A program made the position numbers and the translations under genes. A DNA stretch of 64,000 nucleotides from Meconema thalassinum (taxonomy: Eukaryota; Arthropoda; Insecta; Orthoptera; Tettigoniidae). This document shows positions 53,676-64,000 of this stretch, one piece after another. The first letter of the stretch is position 1, and the number at the start of each line of letters is the position of its first letter. The stretch lies in assembly GCA_946902985.2 (NCBI GenBank), contig OX336397.1, forward strand, positions 184,578,813-184,642,812, read 5' to 3'. The notes below the pieces were generated by a model that had not been told where the DNA came from, made no database searches, and saw only the letters and a program-made list of their open reading frames with translations.

Positions 53676-55400
53676 TTTAGTTCGCATCCCCGCGAACGGG
53701 AACGGAACGTGTAGTTGGGGTGTCGTCGTAGTAGGTCGTAGTGGAATCTTTCTGGTGTCTGATCTTCGTTTCTTCTGTTCGGTGAAAAGTCGGTGATTGC
53801 GTGTTGATGTAGCGATGTCGTGTAGGTGTGAGATCAGCTCGTGTTCAAAGGGGTGGGTTTTGGGATATACATATTCATTTGAGAAAAAAAAATTGACATG
53901 TGAAATATATAAAAAGTTCCAAAAAATACATGATTTTGTTAAATATTGTTGTGCAGGGAGGAAAAAAACCCAGGGCTGGACGGATGATTGTGCCGTCCTC
54001 CTCTGTCTTGGGGAAAAATGCTCCCTGCAAAGAGAAAGATAGAAGAAGTAGAAAGAATAGGTGTTCCAGGGTATAAGTTAAGGGAAATATTCAAAATGTG
54101 TTTATTGATTTGGGATAAAACGGAACACCTTTACAAATTGGGAAGTTAGAAGAAAGAAAATGAAAGAAAACAAATCATAAGCATTGTGTACATGTGATCT
54201 TAAAAAGAGTATACTGTTTAATGTGATTTTGAGATGTGCATATATTAAGGTTTATGAATATCATTTATCACCTCCGCAGACAATGTGGGGGTGCGAAGTA
54301 TTATTTGTACATTTATAGGAGAATAATTGCCCGTGGGCGCATTACTTCGTCTTAAGTTACAATTTACCATTATCAATTACAATTATCTGACGGACTAACT
54401 TAAGCGCGCTAATTTTCTATGATTCTAGTTCATATGGTACCTCATTGTTATCCTTTCTAACCACAATTTATGCTAATAGCTTTGCCCCCTGTGGGTGGGC
54501 GCGGCTATCATGGCGACACAACCCGTCCTGTACATGAGGAGTCCGCGTTGTGTGGCCGTATGTCACCTCTCATGTTAGGTGAGATGTTTACTAAATGTTG
54601 ATCCGACCTGCGGTAGGGTATATCCCACAGGCATATCTCCCCCGAGGTGCGGATTTATTACCTGTAAGCAAGATTTATTGGTTTGTGCACAGGGGAGGAA
54701 ATTGTGTGTGTGAGTGGGGGTTATCAAGACGTGTATGGGCGTGGGCAAAATATTTACAGAGGGCTATATACAATGTTGCCACCTGTTGGTAAAGAAAATA
54801 AATTAATGGACATATATGTGTATGTATGGGGTGTTCACCCTTGCCATGCGGCCTGTAAAACATGCCATCATGAGCCTGGTGCTCAACCCATGGTTGCTAC
54901 CTGGTAGCGGCTGCCTGTACCCAGTGGTCGGTTGTTGGCGCTGGGCCGATACCTGGCGGGGTGCAAGAGAATATAACCTGATATATATAAGCATAACAAT
55001 AACAATGATATAGCCATAAAAATCTGGAGAGTGCCCATATTGGCGCCACTCTCTACGCTGATAAAAATAAATGTCCATAATGATGGAGCACCCTATATTG
55101 GGAGCGGGTGTCCCACGTTGGAGCTCATGGCAGTAAATCAAGCAAATATATGATTAATATCACTGTCCATATCAAATTGTTTTACTCCTGTCTACCAACG
55201 TGATAGTGTACTCCTGTCTGCCAACTAACCTTATGTCTACTTATAGACTACTCCTAGGGATATGTAAAAGTGGCTCCAAATATTGCCTTAATCTAGTGTT
55301 GTCTAACTTAATGTATTATCCTAATACCATTTATCGTAATATGTTATCGGGCTTATCCCGGTAGCGAAATTTTAGTTACCGGGTGCCGAAATATTCTGCC

Positions 55401-55847
55401 TTAGTCTATTGTGTTATCGGGCTTACCCTGGCAACGAATTTGAGCCGCCAGTTGGAGAAACGCTTGTTCGCGAATGAGCTCCCTGTATTGAGTGTGTAAA
55501 CTTGTGTAGTGCACCCTCATTCTCTCGAGGGTTGCATTATCTATTACGGGACCATGTGTGGTGATTAATTGGTCGTATATTCTGTTTCTTTGGATATGGA
55601 TCCTATTGAGGTGTTCATGTATCTGCCTCAAGTGCTTATGTGCGCATCTTAATCGCGCTGTCCTACCTTCTGACGGAGTGTATGGCTGTTTGCCCTGTAT
55701 TGCCCCGATTTTTGTTTGGAGTGCCCGTAACTGCGTTTGTCGGTTTTGTATATGTCTTTGGCACCTTATTAGTAATGCTAATAGTATCGGTGTAACCCTA
55801 TTGCCTCTATGGCTTACAATCTCTGTTGTTTCTGCATGAGGTGCCAT
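55401..55847 (-). CDS. 148-codon ORF of the short LTR element, unknown product
   Basis: The frame runs from MAPHAETTEIVSHRGNRVTP to the stop at 55401. It is rich in Arg, Gln, His and Leu, with helix-forming stretches such as HLRQIHEHLNRIHIQRNRIY and SLHTQYRELIREQAFLQL that could form coiled coils. It has no Cys-rich knuckle and no enzyme motif. It starts about 240 bp downstream of the primer-binding site, where gag normally lies, so a Gag-like role is a reasonable inference only. No relative is recognised. It is the only long frame of the internal region. Confidence 0.5.
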   Translation of the reverse strand: MAPHAETTEIVSHRGNRVTPILLALLIRCQRHIQNRQTQLRALQTKIGAIQGKQPYTPSEGRTARLRCAHKHLRQIHEHLNRIHIQRNRIYDQLITTHGPVIDNATLERMRVHYTSLHTQYRELIREQAFLQLAAQIRCQGKPDNTID

Positions 55848-56082
55848 TCTGAGTTGAGTTGAGTTGAGTTGCGGGTGGGTATAAAACGAAATGTGTACGC
55901 GATCTTTGATTCTTTCTGGGGCTGGGGGGTTGGTTTGCTAAGAATTTCCCCTGTGTAGATAGTGCGAAGCAAAAAAGCTGTTTTCTGTCTGAGAAAAAAA
56001 ATTCCAATCTCGCTTGGCTGTATGCGGTACGGGCCGTTTTGACCACAAGAACTCGTTGTATGAGCCCTATTTTACTGTGCGT

Positions 56083-56100
56083 GGTACCCGGCCTCCACCA
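56083..56100 (-). other. Candidate primer-binding site
   Basis: Three bases inside the right LTR, the minus strand reads TGGTGGAGGCCGGGTACC, the complement of a tRNA-like 3' end with CCA. The tRNA was not identified. Confidence 0.65.
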
Positions 56101-56103
56101 ATC

Positions 56104-56980
56104 TGTTTTAGATCCCTTAGTTGGGGGTAGTTAGATCTAAAACGGATGTGTTAATGTACTAATTTATAAGGTGATGCCTAGGAGGGGGTAGCTTCCCGTA
56201 GCTGGGTAAGCTGACCAGTGTAGAGTGTTGTTTAGTGTTAGGATGCTAGGGGATGCTCCTATAAAGACGTAAGTGTGACTCGGGGGGTGAACCTCTGTGT
56301 ACAGGTTAATGTACTAGCCTTTCAGCTGGTTGGAGAGAGTTATATAACCGACGTGCGGCGTCAGCTGTGTTGGCGGCTCACTGTTTAGACAGTCGGGCCG
56401 CTGCAGGAAGTACAATGAAGCTTGAGCTAGCAACTATTTGACTACTGTTGTCACGGTTACTCGTGACGGGATACAGGAAGGGCGTTAGGATGTGAAGAGG
56501 CGTGTAATTACGAATACAAGGTGTAGTTTACTGACCAAGTATTTATTGGTCAGTGATGTATGAAATAGTATGTCCCTTTTAGGGAAGTGTGAACAATAGT
56601 GCAAATTATGTGTACAAGTCTGTGGGGTAGGTTACAAAATATAGGAACTCTGAACACTGCTGACTCACCTGATGATAACAGCTAGGGCCTCCGGCTGACA
56701 CACTGTTTGACTGATAATCGAGAGAGCTGTCCTCCTTACGGCCCTCCTCTTATAAGCTTTGGTGTTGTGCTGTCAGCATTCCACTGGCATAGATGCCCCA
56801 GTTAATTATGTGTAGCTGTTTATGGTGTGATGCAAGTGTTTGGCAAGCCTTCCAGGCTGGTTAGCTGCCCTTGCTGTGTGAAAGATGTTTTTCTGGACTT
56901 ATGAGCTTTGCCAGTTAGGGATGGTTTTGATAGATGATGGAGGGTGGCTTCCAGGGATGCAACCCCCTGGGGTCTGTACA
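56104..56980 (-). repeat. 5' LTR of the short LTR element
   Basis: Near-identical to 52783-53661. It is followed by atat (56981-56984) and the rest of the palindrome arm. Confidence 0.92.
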
Positions 56981-57004
56981 ATATCTTATGAATTGCAGCC
57001 AATG

Positions 57005-57350
57005 GCCATAGCTGGACATTTTTGATTAAATGCCCGAGATCTCCCAACATGTTCAATTTCAAGTAGGTCCAACTTTGAATACCAAATGCTACTGTCATTA
57101 ACTCTTAGTGGCGAACGTTGGAACTTAATAGAGCATAACTAATTAACCAAATATAGCCTGTAAATTTTACTACACACTACCAATTCTTTTACGTGGAACA
57201 AATGTATGACATGGGACCGTAGGCTTTAATCACCCTCCGAAGGAAGGCATACTAAAGGATTTAACGCTCTTAAAAATCCGACGACTTCGGCCGGGTTTGA
57301 ACCCGCTGTCTTGAGCACAGGTATTAACTACTCCACCGAAGCCGCTACAA
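57005..57350 (-). mobile_element. SINE family C copy in left arm
   Basis: The minus strand shows the head with gcggcttcggtggagtagtt, B box gggttcaaacccgg and the ccgaagtcgtcgg block. The mirror copy is at 59630-60005. Confidence 0.88.
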
Positions 57351-57424
57351 TGACATAGGTAATCACGCATATTCCAGAAACAGTATGTACATGGGTTTAA
57401 ATAGTCACAATATCGGACAAGCCC

Positions 57425-57800
57425 TAAAGTGTGACCCTGTGGCTAATTGGTTAGCATGGTAGACTTTGACCTTAAGGGATTTAGCTTTCACTCCTAGGGA
57501 TTTTAATTCGTTAAGGAAATAGGGAACATAATTATGGAATGAAAGGTTGAGGCTAAGAACTGCAGTGTAGTTCAAGGTTCGAATATGCTAAACAGATTGT
57601 CTTAGATGTAGCTTAAATTAGCTTGAGCAGGGAGTAACTGCCAACCTTGTGAAGAAAACTGAGACGTGATAAACTCATTTCTACCTTTAGTCATATTATT
57701 TCATGGATTCACCACTTTTATTTAAGGCAAATGCATGGATGATTCTTAACTTAAGGTTATGACTGCCTCCTTCTCAATCCTCACTTGAGTTGAAAAATAT
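57425..57800 (+). mobile_element. SINE B variant in left arm
   Basis: A tRNA-like head with ctgtggctaattggttagca leads into a body containing cttgtgaagaaaactgagac and cctccttctcaatcctcact. A LINE-tail scrap sits inside at 57530-57615. The mirror copy is at 59190-59560. Confidence 0.7.
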
Positions 57801-58126
57801 GTTCACCAAAAACTATGCAGGAATCATTTATCTATTGGTTCTTCATTATTTGAGTCGTTGTTCACAATTTGACGCACACGGCTAGTTCATTTTATAAATA
57901 ATAACAAATGAAGAGGTATTAAGACGAGGCATTAGGAGTGGAAGGTGAGATAACATTTAAGAAAAACAAACCAAAAACAGACAAAAAACAATACACATAT
58001 CATATTTTTATTAATTAAATTTTTACAATAGGTACACACACACAGAATGATTGCTTGTTATAGTTTTTAAACATAACACTTGTTAAAAATATTTTGGAGG
58101 GGATGGGGTGTTGCTACGTTGACCCA

Positions 58127-58846
58127 TTAAACAATAATACCAGCATTACGAAATTCATCTTCTATTTCAAATAGCTCTTCCTCAAAACCAATATAACCAG
58201 CCTGTTTATAGGCATGCAAGAGCTGTAGAGATTTGACTAATATATTAAGATCGTTGCAATAGGTATCATTGTTGAGTGGTTTCCCACGGCGAGCAATTGT
58301 TGATGTTTTCAATAACTGGGTAAGCGGTGATGGTTTTATAGGTGTAAAAACTTCATAATCATGCTCATCATAATCATCTTCATTATCAACATCATCATCA
58401 TTACCATCATAATTTCCACCTCAGTCAACAGGGTCTTGAATGGTTTGAGTTGCCTTTGATAGTGTTGAATGCTTTTCTTTAGATGTGCTGGAGTGCTTTA
58501 ACATAGTTATGTTATTATTATCACCATTACCATTCATTTCACCTTTCCACACCAACTCTTAGATGGTGTGTGTTGCCTCTGATAATGAAGAAAGCTTTTC
58601 AGATGTGGGTGAGAGCCTCGACATGGGTTTTAGAGGAGGTGTTAAAGTTTTCTTATCAAACAACTTGCTATCAGAACGAGTGCGTTGTAGTGTATTAAAC
58701 TTGAGGTTAATATTATCTTGAGCAGCAGTATCTTTTTCTCGGACTGGTTTTTTTGCTTTGGTTTGGGGTTTCTTTACTTTTAGACTAGCATCCTTATTAA
58801 GTTTACAATGATGATTGTTGAAGAAAGTATGTTGAAGTTTTTTGTC
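58127..58846 (-). pseudogene. Unrecognised ORF in the palindrome spacer
   Basis: One minus-strand frame spans almost the whole spacer, about 240 codons, with two in-frame stops (58559-58561, 58421-58423). It has a basic part (KVKKPQTKAKKPVREK), a serine-rich part (SRLSPTSEKLSSLSEAT), and a very acidic run (DGNDDDVDNEDDYDEHDYE). The intact C-terminus has LLKTSTIARRGKPLN, ILVKSLQLLHAYKQAGY and FEEELFEIEDEF. The last 61 codons are fully open from an ATG at 58312. Codon-like structure and biased composition suggest a once-real protein. I do not recognise the family and suggest no function. Confidence 0.5.
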
Positions 58847-59189
58847 TTAAGCATTCCTCGACACTGTTTTGATCGTTGCTTTGAACAGCGCCAAATAACA
58901 ACCACATCCTTATTTGTTCTTTATATGATGTATGAGTATCCTTTATACTGTATTCTCTGTGTGTGTACCTATTGTAAAAATTAAATTAATAAAAATATGA
59001 TATGTGTAAATTTTTTTTTCTAAAATGTTATCTCACCTTCCACCCTTAATGCCTCGTCTTAATACCTCTTCCTTTGTTGCCCTATGTAGTTAGAACATGA
59101 ACTGGCCGTGTGCGTCAAATTGTGAGCAACGACTCCAATAATGAAGAACCAATCGATAAATGATTCCTGCATAGTTATTGGTGTACATA

Positions 59190-59560
59190 TTTTTAAACTG
59201 AAGTGAGGATAGGGAAGGAGGAAGTCATAACCTTAAGTTAAGAATCATCCATGCATTTGCCTTAAATAAACCTGGTGAAACCATGAGACAATATGACTGA
59301 GGTAGAAATGAGTTTATCACGTCTCAGTTTTCTTCACAAAGTTGGCAGTTACTCCCTGTTCAAGCTAATTTAAGCTACATTTAAAGACAATCTGTTTAGC
59401 ATATTCAAACCTTGAACTACACTGCAGTTCTTAGCCTCAACCTTTCATTCCATAATTATGTTTCCTATTTCCATAACGAATTAAACTCCCATGGAGTGAA
59501 AGCTAAATCCCTTAAGGTCAAAGTCTACCATGCTAACCAATTAGCCACAGGGTCACACTT
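59190..59560 (-). mobile_element. SINE B variant in right arm
   Basis: Mirror copy of 57425-57800. Confidence 0.7.
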
Positions 59561-59629
59561 AAGGGCTTATCCGATATTGTGACTATATAAACCCATGTAC
59601 ATAATGTTTCTGGAATATGCGTGATTACC

Positions 59630-60005
59630 TATGTCATTGCAGCGGCTTCGCTGGTCTAGTTAACAGCTGTGCTCAAGACAGCGGGTTCAAATCCGGCCGA
59701 AGTCGTCGGATTTTTAAGAGCCTTAAATCCTTTAGTATGTTTTCCTTCGGAGGGGAGTAAAGCCTACGGTCCCATGTCATACATTTGTTCCACGTAAAAG
59801 AACCTACCACTGCAATTGGTAGTGTGTAGTAAAATTTATAGGCTATATTTGGTTAATTAATAACGCTCTATTAAGTTCCAACGTTCGCCACTAAGAGTTA
59901 GTGACAGTAGCATTTGGTATCCAAAGTTGGACCTACTTGAAAATGAACATGTTGGGAGACCTCGGGCGTTTAATCAAAAATGCCCAGCTATGCCCATTGA
60001 CTGCA
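59630..60005 (+). mobile_element. SINE family C copy in right arm
   Basis: Mirror copy of 57005-57350: head gcggcttcgctggtctagtt, B box gggttcaaatccgg, body ggtcccatgtcatacatttg. Confidence 0.88.
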
Positions 60006-60109
60006 ATTCATAATATATCCTCTTTGCTTCGACCATCACTAGTTATTTTGCTTCCTAAGTAGCAAAAAGTCTCCTACTTCATTTAGCTTTTCACCTGCCA
60101 ATTCGAAGT

Positions 60110-60460
60110 GCATGCGCATTTCATTTGAGGAGTTTAGACATCGTGGTATATAGGATTTGTGTTATAGCCTGTGTTATTGTGATGACTGCAGTAGTGTGTG
60201 TATTTGTAATTAGATGAGATTTGGGAAGGATGCAGGCGTACACTTAAATTAGGAATCGTCCCGGTATTTACCTGAATTACAAGTGGGAAACCACGGAAAA
60301 CCCTTCCAGGATAGGTCGGCTGGAATTGAATCCTCCTCTTCTCAGTATTTCCTTACCAAGCCTAGTGTGGACCAAAGTTAAATTTCTTGGCAGAGCCGGA
60401 AATCAAACTCAGGCCTCTAAGGTGACGACCTAGAATGCTAGCCACTACACAACGAGGTGG
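60110..60460 (-). mobile_element. SINE family B copy in right arm
   Basis: Mirror copy of 52338-52690; the head is at the 60460 end. Confidence 0.85.
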
Positions 60461-60479
60461 AATCTTCTGAAAGTCTACC

Positions 60480-60840
60480 TTGTACAGTCTTATGTTACGT
60501 TGTTGTCGTTGTTGCTTTGAAGGGTTTTGACATCGATGGCTGCAGTAGTGTGTGTATTTGTAATTAGATGAGGATTACGGGGGTGGCAAGCGTACACTTA
60601 AATTAGGAATCATCCCGGTATTCACCTGAAGTACAAGTGAGGAAACCATAGAAAACCACTTCCATTATGTCTGAGGTAGGAATCGAACCCACTTCTTTTC
60701 AGTTTTGCCACACGAGGCTAATTGTACCCCGTTCCAGCTCTCAAGCCTGAATTAAATTTCTTGGCAGAGCCGAATATCAAAACCCAAGCCTCCACGGTGA
60801 TAACCAAGAATGCTAGCCACTACACAACGAGGCGGACTCT
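60480..60840 (-). mobile_element. SINE family B copy in right arm
   Basis: Mirror copy of 51903-52300. A further tail piece of the family lies at 60880-61049, mirroring 51686-51890. Confidence 0.85.
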
Positions 60841-61279
60841 TCTGAAAGTCTACTTTGTACAGTCACATGTTACGATGTTGTTGTTTTGAAGGTCTTTCAT
60901 ACCCTTGTACTTGGGTGTATGTAAACTGTATGCGATAATCTTTGTTATTGAGGTGTCTGTAAGAGTGTGTTTATTAGTTATTCAGGTAAGGATTGGGAAG
61001 GAGGCAACCCTGGCCTTAATTTAGAAACCATTCCGACCTTTGCCTGGAGCAGGCCGGATCCAGCAACGGCTAAAGGGGGGCACTGTCCATAGAAAGGGCG
61101 TGCGAGTTGCCTGCATTTGAAAGTAAAATATACGTTTGATAGAAGAAGATAAGAGAATTTATTTGGCATTAACTGCACATGCTAACTACTCACAATTACT
61201 AATAATTACAGTTTTGTACAATGTTAATTTGAATATTTTAAAAACAATTATATCAAAAACAACGAACACAAACCAGTTC

Positions 61280-63862
61280 CTAGGTAATAAACTCCACCCT
61301 CCGCTTTTTAGACTTCGCATACCTGTCAATTACTCTATCCACACAGACGTCAATATCATTATGGATGTTTAGCAAGGCTAAACCAACCAGACGAGATTCT
61401 TCCATCTAAGACCGAAGCCACGTTTTAATTCTGCGCAAGGTAGAAAAACTCCTTTCTACGGTGGCGTTGCTTACAGGCAAAGTGGCTAGGAGTTTGAGCA
61501 GGGTAGATACAAGAGGGTATACTTCCGGTAAGCAGGCATCCAGAGCGGCCTTGACTTCCGTCATCTGATCCTTTTTCTTATTGTTTTTGGACCTAATCAG
61601 GCAAGTTGCTTTCCAGACCATGATTTCACTTTCGAGAGCACGTTGTCCGATGGAAGGTTCAATTGGCAGAATTCGGTGGAAACTCTCCCATAAGGCTTCT
61701 GACAGCTCAGCCATGTCTTCGTCTTCAGTAGTACCTTTGACGATCTTTTCTGGCAACAGAAGAGGAAGCGAGAAAACAGCCAAACTTTCAGGAGGAAAGC
61801 AACTGTGCACATCTGAAATAACATTATCCAAAATCGGAATGTAAATAGACTGCCGATAGAATTCTTTTGGTGTACTGGTAGGATGGTTCAACGGTATAGC
61901 TGCTGCTTTCTACATTGTCGAGGAACGGTAAGTTCAAGCGGAGGATCCATATCGATTTTCTTGGCGAGGTCTGAAGCTCTCTTCCAGATGAAATCGAAGT
62001 TCTTGTCTACTTCTTCTCTTTGTTTTGTCAATATGCTGATAGCGTTAATGACCAAGTCAGCTCCTTGACTGAGATCTAAATCTTCGCCCTGTAACGCCTG
62101 GCTCAGCTGCTTCGTATACGATAAAATGCTACTAAAGTAACAGGTCGCAATGAGAAACTGTGGCTCACACAAGGCTAATATCAGGCAGTGAGCTTTGTTT
62201 GCTGTCTGGGCGTCTTTCCATGAGGCTATCTCAGAGAGAGCTTGTAGTGATACCAGGCAAGTCTGCTTCAAACTGGAGGACATCGTCGTGCCGTTCCACC
62301 CATCTGGTTTCGCAAATGGTTTTCAGGGAGCATCCTAGAATATTCATCAACACATGCCTTCTTTTTGGATGTGGAAAAAAGGATGTCACTTGATTCATTG
62401 TTGACATGGCCTTTTTCACTTCAGGCACATTATTTGATTTAGACAGGGCGTTATTAAGTTTGTGGTTGTCGCATGAGGTCTTTAATGCGTTTTCATCTTC
62501 CTTTTGCATCTCTGCAACTGCCCCGCGCACTTCCGACACCATGACCGTGCAACTGTCACTGCCTATACCTACGCACTTTTTGACATCGAGGTAGTCATGA
62601 TTCTTAAGTCGATTCAGTACTATTTGTCCAACTGCTTCACCAGTTAGGGATAGCTCTTGAGGAATTTCTTCTGCTGTCTCCTTCCCCTCCTCGTTGGTTT
62701 CTGAAAATTCTGCGTTGTCACTAGGTGTTGACAAATAATTAGATGGTTTGTTTGTCTTTTTCTTCGCAACAAACTGTCCTAACTCGTCAAAGGCGCTGAC
62801 GAATTCAACGAAGTCTTCTCGGACGGACTTATCATAAACGTAGCGTAACGCCAGGCTTAACTGAGACAAGCCTGCTATATCTGTAGTTTCGTCAAATAGA
62901 ATCGCGTAAAACCCAGCCGTCTGCACTCGTTTCAGAATGTCTTCAGAGATCTCTAAGCTGCAGCAGTTGATAAGCTCGTTCTGCGTGGTCTTGCTTACAT
63001 AGGTTGCTCTCGCACTGGAGTTCTTCAGATGTCCAGCTAAAACGGTGTCTCCGCTGTCCACGCGAAACCTGAGAAGTTGTCTAAATGTGCCTTCAAATTG
63101 CGATTTTGATGTACTACCTTTAGTCTTATCATTGAGTTCAGAGTCTCCTTCATTTGACAACTTGACGCGTCCATCGTCCTGACTGCCTCGAAGAGGAATG
63201 TTATTTCTTCCACAGAAAATTATGGATTTGAGGATTAGCTTCAGTCTTTCACGATTTTCTTGAACCATTCTTGATCGTTGTAAGCAAACTTGGTTGGCAA
63301 TTTCGAGTTGAGGATTCTTGTACGTCGAAATGAAATCCTTCCCGGCTTGAACAGCGCGTAGGTGGTACTGGTGTAGAGAATGGATCACCAAATCACCTTT
63401 TTGGCCACCTAGGTCTTTGAAAATTTTATGAGGGGTCTTGACAAGATAACCTAAAAGAGTTGCCATCTGGTTGCCGCTTCGTCCATCATGGGTAAACAGA
63501 GCACAGGGTACACTAAAAAGACCTTTGCACGATGGGGAGTATACCAGCCAGTCGTGTGCCTGAAGATATTTTATGTTCATGTACCTCTTTTTGTTCCCTT
63601 GGTTTGAGAAGGGGAATTGAAAATTGGAGAGGGGTGTCCAATGATTAGTAAGTAATTCGTACTTGGTGATGTCAAGAATTTCCTTTTTCCCAGCGTACCG
63701 GCCGACGTCATTTTGTACGTCAAGTTCGTGTTCTGGGGGCTGAACTTCAGAAGGTTGTTTTAAATTCTCACTCCTACTCCTATCCTGGACAGAAGCTGAA
63801 GAACATCCTTCACCATAACATCGACCAGAAGGCCCAGCACCAACACCGAAGGTAATTTGCAA
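61280..63862 (-). pseudogene. hAT transposase (DUF4371 / hAT dimerisation type)
   Basis: The first 543 codons are open from 63862. They contain NIKYLQAHDWLVYSPSCKGL, VPCALFTHDGRSGNQ, IIFCGRNNIPLRG, GFYAILFDETTDIAGLSQLS (catalytic-core start with Asp) and KCVGIGSDSCTVMVSEVRGA, and end in ICETRWVERHDDVLQFEADL. The frame shifts near 62240 into 62283-61888 and near 61890 into 61891-61406. That last frame has KALDACLPEVYPL-like text and LPVSNATVERSFSTLRRIKT, the hAT C-terminal dimerisation motif. A TAG at about 61406 cuts WLRS from LVGLALLNIHNDIDV, which continues open to 61280. With only two frameshifts and one stop it is younger than the hAT at 2.8-8.2 kb, and of a different lineage (relatives are often named after THAP12 or ZMYM1). 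Confidence 0.92.
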
Positions 63863-64000
63863 GTATACAAGAACTAAATATTAGTGAGGTAAAGTTGCAC
63901 AAACCGTAACGTTATACAAACCACTCACTCGAAGAACAACCCTCCGCTGAATGCTTTACCTCACAAGGCGCACACACTACAAACGATCAGCACACGTCAG
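63863..64000. other. 5' region of the hAT element
   Basis: Upstream of the transposase start; no terminal repeat is reached before the window ends. Confidence 0.5.

Larger units (their letters stand above)
52783..56980 (-). mobile_element. Short LTR retroelement in the left palindrome arm
   Basis: Two direct repeats of 879 and 877 bp (52783-53661, 56104-56980) start TGTTTTAGATC and end CTGTACA on the plus strand. They are flanked by the 4-bp duplication atat. The other palindrome arm has the uninterrupted target around 60014. On the minus strand a primer-binding site follows the right LTR and a polypurine tract precedes the left one, so the element reads leftward. Only 2.4 kb lies inside, with one 148-codon ORF and no pol, so it is non-autonomous. 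Confidence 0.9.
51686..58048 (+). repeat. Left arm of a giant palindrome (interrupted)
   Basis: 51686-52782 plus 56985-58048 is the inverted copy of 58951-61049, about 2.1 kb and roughly 95% similar by eye in the inner part. The LTR element at 52783-56980 interrupts it. The same SINE copies sit at mirror positions in both arms, so they predate the duplication. Confidence 0.92.
58951..61049 (-). repeat. Right arm of the giant palindrome
   Basis: Inverted copy of 51686-52782 plus 56985-58048, uninterrupted. It ends at 61049, where the hAT element starts with caggccgg. Confidence 0.92.
61050..64000 (-). mobile_element. hAT element, right end beyond the window
   Basis: The left end reads caggccggatccagcaacgg, the usual start of this hAT type. 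The transposase gene runs on the minus strand at 61280-63862. Its upstream end and second terminus lie past 64000. The 8 bases before it, gcctggag (61042-61049), are the predicted target duplication. Confidence 0.8.

Noticed and set aside
57440..57515. Possible tRNA gene (ctgtggctaattggttagca)
   Set aside because: It lies in a SINE body, is mirrored in the other palindrome arm, and the B-box region is poor.
51686..61049. Palindrome as an assembly artefact
   Set aside because: Arms differ by many substitutions and one has a 4.2-kb insertion with a proper target duplication, which an artefact would not produce.

Overview
This window looks like repeat-laden DNA from a large insect genome. Long introns, tRNA-headed SINEs in many copies, hAT, BEL/Pao, non-LTR, Helitron and Mutator-like relics all point that way. 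The SINE tail ending in a run of atc triplets (near 18,880-18,942) resembles tails I associate with orthopteroid insects; that is a weak guess. There are no operons, bacterial signals, CRISPR arrays or genuine tRNA/rRNA genes.

Layout. 1-9.1 kb: SINEs, a Helitron/Pif1 helicase relic and a decayed hAT gene that keeps a GT-AG intron and is split by a 2.1-kb insertion carrying a 293-bp tandem repeat. 10.0-19.0 kb: three short exons with clean splice sites and compatible phases. Their best continuation is the C2H2 zinc-finger exon at 46.0-46.6 kb, so much of the window may be one huge intron of a plus-strand zinc-finger gene. That intron holds a minus-strand LINE interrupted by a SINE and a Mutator-like element (11.5-16.1 kb), minisatellite DNA and a short LINE copy (19.8-20.6 kb). 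21.0-34.9 kb: a DNA transposon with ~0.53-kb terminal inverted repeats. Its minus-strand gene combines a PIN-like nuclease region and a TSO1-type CXC region, and a whole BEL/Pao element has jumped into that gene. 34.9-43.0 kb: a second element with ~0.63-kb inverted repeats around a decayed YqaJ-type exonuclease gene; it also hosts a SINE and a TTAA-flanked foldback element. 43.2-46.0 kb: the longest intact reading frame, a 5'-truncated LINE. 48.2-51.7 kb: minisatellites and SINE-derived tandem repeats.

51.7-61.05 kb is a diverged giant palindrome: arms of ~2.1 kb around a 0.9-kb spacer with an unrecognised acidic ORF. A short LTR element sits in one arm only, and the other arm keeps the empty site. 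The palindrome stops exactly where a second hAT element begins (61,050), so it may resume beyond the window.

Most coding sequence is mobile-element derived and broken. The most novel candidates are the CXC/PIN-like transposon, the neighbouring YqaJ element and the palindrome with its spacer gene. Boundaries and similarities were judged by eye; family assignments rest on remembered motifs, not on searches.
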